Shown: positions 22,016 through 32,134, numbered from the stretch's first letter. The stretch is DNA of 64,000 nt from Stappia indica (GCF_020177335.1 NZ_JAIVMG010000007.1:186001-250000); one strand, 5' to 3'. Made by a program: numbers and translations. The notes: generated from the sequence alone by a model not told the origin.

Positions 22016-22600
22016 ATGAAAACCACAATGGCTGACCTGACCCGTCGCGGCAGGACATGGTGCGTGTGTGGTGCTCTGGCGCTGACCCTGGCGTTGCCGG
22101 CATCATTCGCTCCGCTGCCGGCACAGGCCGGGCCGGCCCGTCTCGCCACCGGCGATGCACCCGTTGTCCTGATCGGGGGCCGCGGACAGCGCCGCTATGG
22201 CGGCCCGGTGTACCGCGGACAGCGAAAGCACTATCGCGGATATCGTGGCTATCGCGCGCCCCGACACTATCGCCCCGGATATCCCCGGAACCATGCCTAC
22301 CGACCCTACCGGCCCTATCGTCCCTATCCGGTCTACCGGTCCTATCGGCCTTACTACGGCTACAGATACGGATACGGATACGACTGGGGCGGCGCGGCCG
22401 CGGCTGGCATTCTCGGCGTCATCATCGGCCAAGGCCTCGGTCAGCCTCGCTACATCGACCCGCCGGTGCAGGTCCGGCGCGGGCGCTACGAGCCATGGAC
22501 GCCGAGCTGGTACCGCTATTGCAGCCGCAAGTATCGCAGCTTCAATCCGGATACCGGCTACTACCTGGCCTATTCCGGTCGCTATCGCTTCTGTCGCTGA
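22016..22600 (+). CDS. BA14K-family protein, Tyr/Arg-rich
   Basis: A 194-residue secreted protein. The N-terminal signal peptide ends near residue 38 (PLPAQAGPA). A long Arg/Tyr/Gly/Pro-rich tract follows (about 55-125, with repeated YRPYRPY units), then a hydrophobic Gly/Ala helix (WGGAAAAGILGVIIGQGLG) and the BA14K signature at the C-terminus (WYRYCSRKYRSFNPDTGYYLAYSGRYRFC). The Brucella 14-kDa antigen of this family is immunogenic and has been linked to lectin-like activity and envelope function. It is paired with a second family member 114 bp downstream. Confidence 0.9.
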   Translation: MKTTMADLTRRGRTWCVCGALALTLALPASFAPLPAQAGPARLATGDAPVVLIGGRGQRRYGGPVYRGQRKHYRGYRGYRAPRHYRPGYPRNHAYRPYRPYRPYPVYRSYRPYYGYRYGYGYDWGGAAAAGILGVIIGQGLGQPRYIDPPVQVRRGRYEPWTPSWYRYCSRKYRSFNPDTGYYLAYSGRYRFCR

Positions 22601-22714
22601 CAGGAATGGCGCGAAGCTGAACACCAGATGAACAGCGGCCTCAGCAAGGGTTCAATGGCGCGATGGCACAACAGGGCCATCGTCACTCGAAGCTGACCGC
22701 CAAGGGAATGCCCA

Positions 22715-23248
22715 ATGACCATCAAGCATGTGACTTCCTCCTGTCTCGCTCTTGTCCTGTCCACCGCACTGGTTCTGCCGACCCTGACCAGCGCCGAGGC
22801 GGGCGGAGGACGCAAGCACTGGCGCCAGCATGGCGGACACCACCAGGGGCACCGCCCTCACCGCCCGCGCCACCACTACAAGAAGAAAAACAACAACGAT
22901 GTCGGCGCAGCCGTCGCCGCCGGGGTCATCGGTCTCGCCGCTGCGGCGATCATCGGCTCCGCCCTCAGCGCACCGGAGCCCATCGACCCGGATCCGGTCT
23001 ATGTGCCGCCCCGCCCCCGGGGCTACGGCGGCCCGGCCCGGGCCGACCGGTACTATGACGACTATTACGATGACAACTACAACGCGCCGCGCGGCTATCG
23101 CCCCGCTCGTCCGGTCGTGGTTGGCCGCGCCGGTCCCGAGCCCTGGACCCAGGAGTGGTACCGCTATTGCTCGGCGAAATACCGCAGCTTCGATCCTCGC
23201 ACCGGCCAGTTCACCACTTACTCCGGCGTGAAAAAGCTCTGCCGTTGA
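22715..23248 (+). CDS. BA14K-family protein, second copy
   Basis: A 177-residue paralogue of the preceding gene. The signal peptide ends near residue 29, followed by a His/Lys-rich segment (about 30-65), a Gly/Ala transmembrane-like helix (VGAAVAAGVIGLAAAAIIGSAL) and the C-terminal BA14K block WYRYCSAKYRSFDPRTGQFTTYSGVKKLC. Only the C-terminal block and overall layout match copy 1, so the pair has diverged strongly. An envelope role is inferred from the family. A 14-bp-stem hairpin at 23276 closes the unit. Confidence 0.9.
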   Translation: MTIKHVTSSCLALVLSTALVLPTLTSAEAGGGRKHWRQHGGHHQGHRPHRPRHHYKKKNNNDVGAAVAAGVIGLAAAAIIGSALSAPEPIDPDPVYVPPRPRGYGGPARADRYYDDYYDDNYNAPRGYRPARPVVVGRAGPEPWTQEWYRYCSAKYRSFDPRTGQFTTYSGVKKLCR

Positions 23249-23275
23249 CGGGCTTCCCCGCTTTCCGACACTCAG

Positions 23276-23313
23276 CGACACATGCGCCGTCCCACCAGGC
23301 GGCGCATGTGTCG
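23276..23313 (+). terminator. Hairpin after the BA14K pair
   Basis: A perfect 14-bp stem around a 10-nt loop (arms 23276-23289 and 23300-23313) begins 28 bp past the stop codon. There is no strong T-run. Confidence 0.65.
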
Positions 23314-23438
23314 TCTTCGCTCGCCTCTTCGCCCCCAAGCTTGATGAGGGTCAACGTGGGCGCGCGGTAAAACCGCTAGGACTTTCTTGTCGGCACCCGC
23401 TTGGCCGGCGCCGAACGTTGAGGGCAAGGGGCACTGAC

Positions 23439-24512
23439 ATGAACAAGAATAACGACGCCACCGGAACCACCGCCGCCGGAACGCCGACGGAGCAAGCAGC
23501 CCCCGACCCGGCCCCCAGCGACACAACGACGCCGGACGGCCACACGGTCGCGCCGGAGATCCCGGAAGGTCCGGCAGGCGCCGCCACCCCACAACCGGCA
23601 GCGGAGAGCGCATCCCGATCCGGGGGCGCGCGTCGCCACGCGCTTGCCGAAATGCGCCATGATCCGCAAGCGGTGCGCGAGATGTTCGAGAGCGGCACCT
23701 ATCCCTATGCCGCCAGGATGCAGCGCAAGGTCTATGAACGGCAGAAGGCGGCCCTCCAGGTGGAGCTTCTGAAGGCCCAGCGCTGGGTGGAGGAGACCGG
23801 CCAGAAGGTGGTGCTTCTGTTCGAGGGGCGCGACGCGGCCGGCAAGGGCGGCACCATCAAGCGTTTCATGGAACATCTCAATCCGCGCGCCGCGCGGGTG
23901 GTCGCGCTGACCAAGCCTTCCGAGCGGGAACGCAGCCAGTGGTATTTCCAGCGCTACATCGAGTGGCTTCCCGCTGGTGGGGAAATCGTCTTCTTCGACC
24001 GCTCCTGGTACAACCGCGCCGGGGTCGAGCGGGTGATGAACTTCTGCTCGCCGAATGAGTATCTCGACTTCATGCGGCAATGCCCGCAGATGGAGCAGAT
24101 GCTCGTCCAGTCCGGCATCCGACTGTTCAAATACTGGTTTTCCGTCTCACGCGAGGAACAGCGCCGGCGGTTCGGCGCGCGCGAGACCGATCCGCTGAAG
24201 CAATGGAAGCTGTCGCCGATCGACCGTGCCTCGATGGACAAGTGGGACGACTACACCGAGGCCAAGGAGGCGATGTTCTTCTACACCGATACCGCTGACG
24301 CCCCCTGGACCGTGGTCAAGTCGGACGACAAGAAACGGGCACGCATCAACTGCATGCAGCATTTTCTCGCCAACCTGCCCTACCCGAACAAGAACCTGTC
24401 GCTGGTGCGCGGTCCCGACAACCTGATCGTCGGCTCCAGTTCCCATGTGATCGGACGCGATACCCATATTCTCGGCAAATCCCTGCATCCGGACGCCAAG
24501 CGCAGCGGCTGA
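23439..24512 (+). CDS. ppk2: Polyphosphate kinase 2
   Basis: A 357-residue PPK2 with Walker A GRDAAGKGG (near residues 130-138) and the Walker B-like lid block FFDRSWYNRAGVERVM. Further family blocks are RERSQWYFQRYIEWLPAGGE, LFKYWFSVSREEQ and NCMQHFLANLPYPNKNL. It transfers phosphate between polyphosphate and nucleoside diphosphates. The first 65 or so residues are a Thr/Pro/Ala-rich, probably disordered extension not needed for the fold. The ATG at 23439 has AGGGCAAGGGG upstream. It stands alone between the BA14K pair and the amidase gene. Confidence 0.96.
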   Translation: MNKNNDATGTTAAGTPTEQAAPDPAPSDTTTPDGHTVAPEIPEGPAGAATPQPAAESASRSGGARRHALAEMRHDPQAVREMFESGTYPYAARMQRKVYERQKAALQVELLKAQRWVEETGQKVVLLFEGRDAAGKGGTIKRFMEHLNPRAARVVALTKPSERERSQWYFQRYIEWLPAGGEIVFFDRSWYNRAGVERVMNFCSPNEYLDFMRQCPQMEQMLVQSGIRLFKYWFSVSREEQRRRFGARETDPLKQWKLSPIDRASMDKWDDYTEAKEAMFFYTDTADAPWTVVKSDDKKRARINCMQHFLANLPYPNKNLSLVRGPDNLIVGSSSHVIGRDTHILGKSLHPDAKRSG

Positions 24513-24581
24513 AACCGCGCCGCCGCTTGCGGCCGGTGCGGATATGGGCAACATCTTCCTGACAAGAGGGAGGAAAGCCGA

Positions 24582-25841
24582 ATGTTGTCTGCACTTGACC
24601 TTGCGCGGGAGCTGGAAGCGGGGACCCTGACGCCCGACGCCCTGTTCGACCGGATCGAAGCCACCATTGCCAAGCGCGAAGACACGATCCGCGCCTTCAC
24701 CTGCCGCGATCTCGCCGCCGCCCGGGCGGCGGCGCGCACCGCCACCGGCCCCCTTCGCGCCTTGCCGCTCGCGGTCAAGGACAACATCGACACCGGCGAT
24801 CTCGTCACCGAATACGGTTCGCCGATCCATGCCGGCCATCGACCGGCGGTCGATTCCGCCATCGTCGCCCTGGCCCGCCGCCTTGGCGCGGTCATTCCCG
24901 GCAAGACGGTGACCACGGAGTTTGCCTTCTTCCACCCTGGCCCGACCCGCAACCCGCACGATCCGGAGCACACACCGGGCGGCTCCTCCTCCGGATCGGC
25001 GGCCGGCGTCGCCGCCGGTTTCTTCCCGCTCGCCCTTGGCACCCAGACCGGCGGCTCGGTGGTCCGGCCTGCCGCCTTCTGCGGTGTTGCCGGCTTCAAG
25101 CCCAGCTACGGCCGGCTGCCGGTGGTGGGCGTCAAGATCTTCTCCTGGTCCCTCGACACGCTCGGCCTGTTCGCCGCCTCCGTTCAGGACGCGGCCTTTG
25201 CCGCCGGCGTCCTGGCCGGGCGCGACTGGCGTGTCGACGGAGAGCTGTCCGCCGCTCCCACCCTTGGCATTCTGCGCCAGCAGCCCGGCGCCGAGGCCGA
25301 CGAGCAGATGCAGGCCGCACTGGAAACGGCGATACGCAGCGCCGAGGCCTGCGGCGCCCGGCTCGTCGAACTCTCCCTGCCGGAGGTGTTCGCGGACGCC
25401 TTCAGGGCCCACAAGACCATTCAGGACTATGAGGCGGCGCGCGCGCTGGCGGCGGAGCGGGACCTGGCCGCAGACCAGCTCAGCGACCATCTGCGCCAGA
25501 CCCTCGACGAAGGCTGGACCCTCACCGCCGCCGATTACGATACCGGCCAGGCAACGGCTGCCGACGCCCGCCGCGCCTGCCAGGATCTGTTCTCCGGCAT
25601 CGATGCCCTGCTGCTGCCCTCCGCCCCCGGCGCCGCGCCCCGCGGGCTCGGCTCCACCGGCTCCTCGGAGTTCAACCGCATCTGGACGCTGATGGGGGTG
25701 CCGGCGGTCAACGTGCCCGGCCTTTACAACAACGCTGGCCTGCCACTTGGGGTACAGGTGCTCGGCCCCCGGAATGGCGACAAGGTGGCCCTTGCCGCCG
25801 CCGCCTGGCTGGAGGCCTGCCTCGGACGTGGGCAGGTCTGA
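24582..25841 (+). CDS. Amidase-signature family hydrolase
   Basis: A 419-residue enzyme with the Ser-cisSer-Lys triad region: Lys in LAVKDNIDTGDLVTEYGS (near residue 66), the Gly/Ser-rich signature GGSSSGSAAGVAAGF (about residue 131) and the nucleophile block GTQTGGSVVRPAAFCG (near 153). GatA-like enzymes and catabolic amidases share this fold. There are no gatB/gatC genes nearby, so a catabolic amide hydrolase is likelier. AGAGGGAGGAAAG precedes the ATG. Its end converges on the DUF2336 gene 15 bp away. Confidence 0.93.
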   Translation: MLSALDLARELEAGTLTPDALFDRIEATIAKREDTIRAFTCRDLAAARAAARTATGPLRALPLAVKDNIDTGDLVTEYGSPIHAGHRPAVDSAIVALARRLGAVIPGKTVTTEFAFFHPGPTRNPHDPEHTPGGSSSGSAAGVAAGFFPLALGTQTGGSVVRPAAFCGVAGFKPSYGRLPVVGVKIFSWSLDTLGLFAASVQDAAFAAGVLAGRDWRVDGELSAAPTLGILRQQPGAEADEQMQAALETAIRSAEACGARLVELSLPEVFADAFRAHKTIQDYEAARALAAERDLAADQLSDHLRQTLDEGWTLTAADYDTGQATAADARRACQDLFSGIDALLLPSAPGAAPRGLGSTGSSEFNRIWTLMGVPAVNVPGLYNNAGLPLGVQVLGPRNGDKVALAAAAWLEACLGRGQV

Positions 25842-25856
25842 GGAAGCGCGCAGGGC

Positions 25857-26936
25857 TCAGAATTTCGGCGCGGGCATCTTCATCTTGAGCGCCAGCGCCT
25901 TGAGAGCGGGGCGCATCGCCTCCTCCGTCATCAGACGATAGCGGTGCAGCGCTTCTCTTGAGGTCGACGAGGAGAGCCGCATCCGTTTGGCGCGCATCCG
26001 CACCACCTTTTCATAGACTTCATCGGAGACATTCGCGAACCGGCACAGCAGCATCAATGGCTGGTCATCCTCACGGAAGACGAGGGAGACGACCGCATTG
26101 TCCGGCCAGCCGATCTTGCGCGCAAGAAGCTGTCCCAGGTCGAAGGCCCGGTCCTTCTCGGCAAAGACCGTGACAATCTGCTCGATCGGCACCTTGCCGG
26201 CCAGCGCCCCGTCGATCAGTTGTTCGGTCTTCGACTTCGCCCCCTTGAACTCGCGAAGCTGAATCTCGACTTCGCGTGCCGCGCGCTCGGCAATCGCCTT
26301 GACCAGAACCTCGTTGTCGCCAAGGTCCTTGATCCGCTGTGCCAGTTCACGGGACAGAAACGGCACCAGTCGCTCCGCCGCCGCCGCCGGCAGGTCGGCC
26401 CGCTCGCTCAGGGCGATCTGCAGTTCCTCATCCTTGCGCGACCGGGCGACAAGAAGATCGAAGGAATTGGGGCCAAGATGGGCCGCATGATTGCGCGCCA
26501 GACTGTGCAGGACCTCCTGCTCCCCGGCAAGCGCGACAACCCGAGTGACCTCGCGGCTGAGCCTGCCGCGCCGGCACAACGCTTGCAGGTGACCGCCGGA
26601 AATGGAGCCGGCAATCTTCGCCAGGTCATCGTCTTCGAGAATGGGGGATTGCTCAAGAACGGGCGCGGCCACCGTCAGTTCCTCATCGGTGGCCAGAGCG
26701 CAGACCAGATCCTTCGGCGCGCCCGCATGGGCACAGATCCGCTTGGACAGGATCTCCCGCGCCGCAACCTCCAGTCGACCCAACACCCGAACGACGACCT
26801 CACCGAACAGCTGACTGACCCGCTCCCGCTCCTCCGCCTTTGCCTGACAAAACAAATCCGTAAGCGCTGCAACCAGAACGCCCGTACTTTGCGCGGACCC
26901 ATCCCTTGCCAGTCCGGAAAGCTCGCTGACCTTCAT
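25857..26936 (-). CDS. DUF2336-domain protein, copy 1
   Basis: A 359-residue soluble, helix-rich protein matching the DUF2336 pattern common in Rhizobiales: TDLFCQAKAEERERVSQLFGEVV, ERLEVAAREILSKR-like repeats and RVVALAGEQEVLHSLARN. The helical repeats look HEAT-like. No catalytic motif is visible and the function is unknown. A diverged paralogue lies at 37230-38315. The start codon is followed by MKVSELSGLARDG. It is convergent with the amidase gene, and the 420 bp upstream is gene-free. Confidence 0.85.
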   Translation of the reverse strand: MKVSELSGLARDGSAQSTGVLVAALTDLFCQAKAEERERVSQLFGEVVVRVLGRLEVAAREILSKRICAHAGAPKDLVCALATDEELTVAAPVLEQSPILEDDDLAKIAGSISGGHLQALCRRGRLSREVTRVVALAGEQEVLHSLARNHAAHLGPNSFDLLVARSRKDEELQIALSERADLPAAAAERLVPFLSRELAQRIKDLGDNEVLVKAIAERAAREVEIQLREFKGAKSKTEQLIDGALAGKVPIEQIVTVFAEKDRAFDLGQLLARKIGWPDNAVVSLVFREDDQPLMLLCRFANVSDEVYEKVVRMRAKRMRLSSSTSREALHRYRLMTEEAMRPALKALALKMKMPAPKF

Positions 26937-27359
26937 CTTGCAACCCCTGCATCACAAACCATATGCCATGTTACGAAGGGTGAGTTTCCGTCCCGTTAAT
27001 TCTCATCTACGGAGAATAAGTGTTCATTTTCAGTCGCATGAGCTTGTTACCCAACTTCAACTCGGCCCACCTCGAAACAGACCGGGAGGGAGAGCGGCAT
27101 AAGCACACCGCGCCCTTGCAACGACCGCACTTGACCGATTCCACCGAGCGGCACCTATTCGAACGCCTGCATGCGTTCTTTGTCCGCAGAAAAAATCCGA
27201 GCCGGCGCGCGGCCAGATTTCTCCCGGAAAACCAACATTCTCGCCAAGGTCGATTGCGCGCAATGAGTGCATTTTTCGCAGCGCAACATTATTTTCGCTT
27301 TGACGAAAGCCGCCGGTAACATAAAGTTACGACGTGGATAGATAGCGGGAGGCTAACAC
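26937..27359. other. Gene-free stretch upstream of the micro-ORF
   Basis: This 423-bp stretch carries the promoter region of the leftward DUF2336 gene and the leader of the rightward micro-ORF. It is less GC-rich than its surroundings. A short hairpin (GAACGC/GCGTTC, 27161-27178) is present. A 99-codon open frame from GTG 27020 has no family resemblance and I do not support it as a gene. Confidence 0.5.
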
Positions 27360-27443
27360 ATGTCACATGTCCGCAATCTGAATCTCATTGCGTTCTGCGC
27401 CGCCTTTGTCTTCGTTGGCGCAATTGTCGTCGGGCTTCTCTAA
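27360..27443 (+). CDS. 27-residue hydrophobic micro-protein
   Basis: A short frame from ATG 27360 to TAA 27443 encodes MSHVRNLNLIAFCAAFVFVG followed by AIVVGLL. This gives a polar N-terminus with one Arg and a single TM helix covering nearly all the rest. A good ribosome site (GCGGGAGG, 8 nt before the ATG) and the isolated position with free leader and hairpin downstream support translation. It is shorter than the usual annotation cut-off. Single-helix micro-proteins often modify membrane complexes; here no function can be assigned. Confidence 0.6.
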   Translation: MSHVRNLNLIAFCAAFVFVGAIVVGLL

Positions 27444-27507
27444 GGCGCAATTCATGGCGCCAACCATAACAACAGCCCGCTAACGCTCTCATCCCTTTGG
27501 TAAACGT

Positions 27508-27530
27508 CCTCGCCGCATTACGCGGCGAGG
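27508..27530 (+). terminator. Hairpin between the micro-ORF and azoR
   Basis: CCTCGCCGC and GCGGCGAGG form a 9-bp stem with a 5-nt loop, 65 bp past the micro-ORF and 83 bp before the end of the convergent azoR gene. There is no T-run on either strand. Confidence 0.45.
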
Positions 27531-27612
27531 CGCCCCCTGGGTTCTCTCTACTTTGGCGTGCAGTACCGGTCCGGGCGGCAGGGCCCCGGTCAGGAATCCG
27601 ATCGTGCCGGCC

Positions 27613-28230
27613 TCAGGCTGCGGCGAGCAGCCGGGCAACGGCTTCTTCAGCCTGCCGCTCAGCGGCCTCGACCTGCGTTTCTCCAAGCGTCAGCATCTGG
27701 TCCGCCGCCACGACCGTCACGTCGGTGATGCCGACAAAGCCGAGGATATGGCGCAGATAGCCCGAGGCGAAATCGATGTCGGAGCCGAGACCGGTGCCGG
27801 AGGAGGCAAAGGCAATGATGGCCCGCTTGCCGGTCAGAAGCCCTTCCGGTCCGTTTTCCGTGTAGCGGAAGGTGACCCGCGCGCGGGCAATCTGGTCGAT
27901 CCACGCCTTCAGCGTCGAGGCGATGGCGAAATTGTAGACCGGTGCGCCGATCACCAGCACGTCCGCCGCCCGCAGTTCCTCCACCAGGGTATCGGAAAGC
28001 GCCAGGGTCTCTTTCTGCGCCGCGTTGCGCTCCGCCGGATCGGTGAAGTTGGCCCCGACCCAGTCTTCATTGATCTGCGGCAGACCACCCGACACGTCCC
28101 GGGTCACCACCGTGGCGTCGGGAGCGCCGCGCAGCAGATCCGCGACCACACGATCGGCAAGACGGCGGGTCACCGAAGCATTGCCGCGCACGGAGGATTC
28201 GATCTTCAGGATGGACAGGGGCTTTGACAT
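27613..28230 (-). CDS. azoR: FMN-dependent NADH-azoreductase
   Basis: A 205-residue flavodoxin-fold quinone/azo reductase. Family blocks are KIESSVRGNASVTRRLADR (phosphate-binding loop of FMN), IGAPVYNFAIASTLKAWIDQIARA, TFRYTENGPEGLLTGKRA and SSGTG. It reduces quinones, azo and nitro compounds with NAD(P)H. The ATG at 28230 (MSKPLSILK) follows TTGGAGA. The upstream region holds an inverted pair CACCGTTC/GAACGGTG (28262-28269 and 28322-28329), possibly a regulator site. It is transcribed away from, and separately to, metH. Confidence 0.95.
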   Translation of the reverse strand: MSKPLSILKIESSVRGNASVTRRLADRVVADLLRGAPDATVVTRDVSGGLPQINEDWVGANFTDPAERNAAQKETLALSDTLVEELRAADVLVIGAPVYNFAIASTLKAWIDQIARARVTFRYTENGPEGLLTGKRAIIAFASSGTGLGSDIDFASGYLRHILGFVGITDVTVVAADQMLTLGETQVEAAERQAEEAVARLLAAA

Positions 28231-28333
28231 CACGACATCTCCAATCAGGGGGTGCGACAAGCACCGTTCTCTGAACATGGAGATATGATGAAAAGAGCCG
28301 AAGGATTAGGGCTGTTTTCGTGAACGGTGTTTT

Positions 28334-28362
28334 CATGCCGCGCGGGCGCGCCGCGCGGCATG
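28334..28362 (-). terminator. Hairpin after metH
   Basis: A perfect 11-bp GC-rich stem with a 7-nt loop lies 34 bp beyond the metH stop codon, between metH and the azoR promoter region. No T-run is seen on the metH strand, so its strength is uncertain. Confidence 0.5.
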
Positions 28363-28395
28363 GCGTTTCGTCTCAAACACACACAAGCCGGTGGA

Positions 28396-31300
28396 TTACT
28401 CCGCCGCCTCCATGCGCGCCGGCTCGTAGTTGAGGATCGGCGCCAGCCAGCGCTCGGCGGTGGCCAGATCCCAGCCCTTGCGCGCCGCATAGTCGGCGAC
28501 CTGATCCCGCTCGATCTTGCCCACACCGAAGTAGTGGCTTTCCGGATGGGCGAAATAAAGCCCGGAGACCGAGGACCCCGGCCACATGGCGTAGCTTTCG
28601 GTCAGCTCGATACCGGCTGCCTCGGTGGCGCCCAGCAGATCGAACAGCGTCCGCTTTTCGGTGTGGTCGGGCTGCGCCGGATACCCCGGCGCCGGCCGGA
28701 TCCCCTGATAGCGCTCGGCGATCAGATCCTCCGCCGACAGCGCCTCGCCAGCGGCATAGCCCCAAAGACCGGTGCGCACCATCTGATGCAGCCGCTCGGC
28801 AAAGGCCTCGGCCAGCCGGTCGCTGAGCGCCTGGGCGAGGATCTTGTTGTAATCGTCGCCAGCGGCCGCGTAGCGGGCGACAAGATCATCCTCGCCATGG
28901 CCGGAGGTCACGGCGAAGCCACCGACGTAATCCTTCACGCCGCTATCCGCATCGGCGATGAAGTCGGACATGGCGACATTGGCGCGCGCGCTGCCGTCCC
29001 GACTCATCTGCTGGCGCAGCGTGTGCAGGGTGGCCCGCAGCTCCGCCCGCTCCTCATCCGCATAGACAAGGATATCGTCGTTGCGGGCCGCCGCCGGCCA
29101 GAAGCCGACCACGCCCTTCGGCGACAGCAGACGCTTGCCGACGATTTCATCGAGCATCCGCCGGGCATCGTCGTAGAGCGCCTTGGCCGCCGGGCCGTAG
29201 CGGTTGTCGGTCAGCACCGCCGGATAGCTGCCCTTGATCTCCCAGGTGGAGAAGAACGGCGTCCAGTCGATCACCGCCGCCAGCTCTTCCAGCGAGACAT
29301 CCGCAATCGCCCTGGTGCCGAGGAAGCTCGGGGCTTGCGGCGCGTACGCCTCGAAGGAGGGCCGGAACCGGTTTTCCCGCGCCTGGGCCAGCGAGCTGCG
29401 GCGCGAGGCACCGCGCGAGCGCGCATGGCCTTCCGCCACCTTGGCATAGTCGGCGCGCACCTCATCGATATAGGTGACACGCTGCTCCTTGCCGACCAGC
29501 TTGGAGACCACCCCCACCGCCCGGCTCGCGTCGGTGACATAGATCGCCTGCGAGCGCCGGTAGTTGGGATGAATCTTCACCGCCGTGTGGATCAGGCTGG
29601 TCGTCGCCCCGCCGATCAGAAGCGGCAGATCGAAGCCTTCCCGCTCCATTTCCCCGGCCACGTGGCACATCTCGTCCAGCGACGGCGTGATCAGTCCGGA
29701 CAGGCCGATGATGTCGACCTGCTCTTCCCTGGCGGCCGCCAGGATCTTCGCCGCCGGCACCATCACACCCAGGTCGATCACCTCGAAGTTGTTGCACTGA
29801 AGCACGACGCCGACGATGTTCTTGCCGATGTCATGCACATCGCCCTTGACGGTCGCCAGGAGCACCTTGCCCGCGCTCTGCCGCCCCTCGCCGCCATTGG
29901 CCTTCTTCTCCGCCTCCATGAAGGGCATCAGATAGGCCACCGCCTGCTTCATCACCCGGGCGGATTTCACCACCTGCGGCAGGAACATCTTGCCGGCGCC
30001 GAACAGGTCGCCAACGACGTTCATGCCGTCCATCAGCGGCCCTTCGATCACATGCAGCGGCCGTTCCGCCTTGGCCCGGGCCTCTTCGGTATCCGCCTCG
30101 ATGTAGTCGGTGATGCCATTCACCAGCGCATGGCTCAGCCGCTCTTCCACCGGCCACTCGCGCCAGGCCAGATCGACGACCCGCTGGGTGCCCCCCTTGC
30201 CCTTGAAACGGTCCGCGGCGTCAAGCAGCCGGTCGGTGGCATCGGCACGGCGGTTAAGCACGATGTCCTCGGCAAGATCGCGCAATTCCGGATCGAGATC
30301 GTCATAGATCGCCAACTGGCCGGCGTTGACGATGCCCATGTCCATGCCCGCCTGAATGGCGTGGTAGAGGAACACCGAGTGCATCGCTTCGCGCACCGGC
30401 TCGTTGCCGCGGAACGAGAAGGACAGGTTCGACACGCCGCCGGACACATGCGCATGCGGCAGGTTCTCGCGAATGAACCGGGTGGCATTGATGAAATCGA
30501 CGCCATAGTTGTCGTGTTCGGCAATACCGGTCGCAACGGCGAAGATGTTCGGATCGAAGATGATGTCTTCCGGCGCCAGCCCCACCTTGTTGACCAGGAT
30601 GTCGTAGGACCGCGCGCAGATCTCGGTCTTGCGCTTCAGGGTATCGGCCTGCCCGGTCTCGTCGAAGGCCATCACGACCACCGCCGCGCCGTAGCGCCTG
30701 ACGAGACGCGCGTGCTGGATAAAGGGCTCCTCGCCCTCCTTCAGCGAGATCGAATTGACCACCGCCTTGCCCTGCACGCATTTCAGGCCGGCCTCGATCA
30801 CCTCCCATTTGGAGCTGTCGATCATCACCGGAACCCGGGCGATATCCGGCTCGGCCGCGATCAGGTTGAGGAAGGTGATCATCGCTTCCTTGGAATCGAG
30901 CAGCCCCTCATCCATGTTGACGTCGATGATCTGCGCGCCGCTCTCCACCTGCTGGCGGGCAACGTCGAGCGCGGTGGGATAGTCGTCGTTCTTGATCAGC
31001 TTGCGGAAGCGCGCCGAGCCGGTGACATTGGTGCGCTCGCCCACATTGACGAAATTCACCTCCGGCGTGAGCACGAAGGGCTCCAGCCCCGACAGACGCA
31101 TATGCCGCTCCGGCGTTGCCGGAACGCGCGGCTTGTGACTGGCCACCGCCTCGGCGATCGCCCGGATATGCGCCGGCGTGGTGCCGCAGCAGCCGCCGAC
31201 GATGTTGACCAGACCGCTCGACGCGAATTCGCCGACCAGTTCCGCCATCGCCTCCGGGCTTTCGTCATATTCGCCAAACTCGTTCGGCAAGCCGGCATTG

Positions 31301-32127
31301 GGATAGGCACAGACCAGCGTGTCGGCGATACGCGACAGCTCGGCCACATGCGCCCGCATTTCCTTGGCGCCGAGCGCGCAGTTGAGGCCGATGGAAAACG
31401 GCTTGGAATGGCGCACCGAATACCAGAAGGCCTCCGGCGTCTGGCCCGACAGGGTACGGCCGGACAGGTCGGTGATGGTGCCGGAGATCATCACCGGCAG
31501 ATCGACGCCCTTTTCCTCCAGCACCTCGTCGATGGCGAACAACGCCGCCTTGGCGTTCAGGGTGTCGAAGATGGTCTCCACCAGCAGAAGGTCGGCGCCG
31601 CCGTCGATCAGCCCGCGCACCGCTTCCGCATAAGCGGTCTTCAACTCATCGAAGGTCACCGCGCGAAAACCGGGATTGTTCACATCCGGCGAGATCGACA
31701 GGGTCCGGTTGGTCGGCCCGAGCGCACCGGCGGCAAAGCGCGGGCGCGAGGGATCGCGGGCGGTGACCAGATCGCAGGCCTCGCGGGCAAGACGCGCACC
31801 GACAAGGTTCAGCTCATAGGCCAGCGCCTCCATGCCGTAGTCGGCCTGGGCGATGGTGGTGGAAGAAAAGGTGTTGGTCTCGACGATATCCGCACCAGCC
31901 TCCAGATAGGCCACGTGGATATCGCGAATGCCTGGGCCCTGCGTCAGGTTGAGAAGGTCGTTGTTGCCCTTCACGTCCTGCTGCCAGTCGGCGAAGCGCT
32001 CACCGCGATAGCCCGCCTCGTCCAGGCGCAGGTCCTGGATCATCGTTCCCATCGCCCCATCGAGAACGAGGATCCGGTTGCGCGCAGCCTCGGTCAATGC
32101 GCGCGCGGGCGTCGTCTTGCTGGTCAT
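28396..32127 (-). CDS. metH: Cobalamin-dependent methionine synthase
   Basis: A full-length 1243-residue MetH (E. coli 1227), transferring the methyl group of 5-methyl-THF to homocysteine. In order: the homocysteine/zinc domain (Cys near 248 in NCALGAKEM, Cys pair near 311 in GGCCGTTP), the pterin-binding domain ([11 protein letters not shown]), the cobalamin domain with the DxHxxG motif GDVHDIGKN (near 762) and the AdoMet reactivation domain ([12 protein letters not shown] near 1143). It lies 7 nt after metF and is the last gene of an ArsR-MT - metF - metH operon behind the 18-bp palindrome at 34082. Confidence 0.98.
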   Translation of the reverse strand: MTSKTTPARALTEAARNRILVLDGAMGTMIQDLRLDEAGYRGERFADWQQDVKGNNDLLNLTQGPGIRDIHVAYLEAGADIVETNTFSSTTIAQADYGMEALAYELNLVGARLAREACDLVTARDPSRPRFAAGALGPTNRTLSISPDVNNPGFRAVTFDELKTAYAEAVRGLIDGGADLLLVETIFDTLNAKAALFAIDEVLEEKGVDLPVMISGTITDLSGRTLSGQTPEAFWYSVRHSKPFSIGLNCALGAKEMRAHVAELSRIADTLVCAYPNAGLPNEFGEYDESPEAMAELVGEFASSGLVNIVGGCCGTTPAHIRAIAEAVASHKPRVPATPERHMRLSGLEPFVLTPEVNFVNVGERTNVTGSARFRKLIKNDDYPTALDVARQQVESGAQIIDVNMDEGLLDSKEAMITFLNLIAAEPDIARVPVMIDSSKWEVIEAGLKCVQGKAVVNSISLKEGEEPFIQHARLVRRYGAAVVVMAFDETGQADTLKRKTEICARSYDILVNKVGLAPEDIIFDPNIFAVATGIAEHDNYGVDFINATRFIRENLPHAHVSGGVSNLSFSFRGNEPVREAMHSVFLYHAIQAGMDMGIVNAGQLAIYDDLDPELRDLAEDIVLNRRADATDRLLDAADRFKGKGGTQRVVDLAWREWPVEERLSHALVNGITDYIEADTEEARAKAERPLHVIEGPLMDGMNVVGDLFGAGKMFLPQVVKSARVMKQAVAYLMPFMEAEKKANGGEGRQSAGKVLLATVKGDVHDIGKNIVGVVLQCNNFEVIDLGVMVPAAKILAAAREEQVDIIGLSGLITPSLDEMCHVAGEMEREGFDLPLLIGGATTSLIHTAVKIHPNYRRSQAIYVTDASRAVGVVSKLVGKEQRVTYIDEVRADYAKVAEGHARSRGASRRSSLAQARENRFRPSFEAYAPQAPSFLGTRAIADVSLEELAAVIDWTPFFSTWEIKGSYPAVLTDNRYGPAAKALYDDARRMLDEIVGKRLLSPKGVVGFWPAAARNDDILVYADEERAELRATLHTLRQQMSRDGSARANVAMSDFIADADSGVKDYVGGFAVTSGHGEDDLVARYAAAGDDYNKILAQALSDRLAEAFAERLHQMVRTGLWGYAAGEALSAEDLIAERYQGIRPAPGYPAQPDHTEKRTLFDLLGATEAAGIELTESYAMWPGSSVSGLYFAHPESHYFGVGKIERDQVADYAARKGWDLATAERWLAPILNYEPARMEAAE

Positions 32128-32134
32128 GATGGTC

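Noticed and set aside
27020-27319. 99-codon frame starting GTG after GGAGA
   Set aside because: No family resemblance and an unnatural Arg/His-rich composition; lies in a promoter-rich gap and is likely chance.
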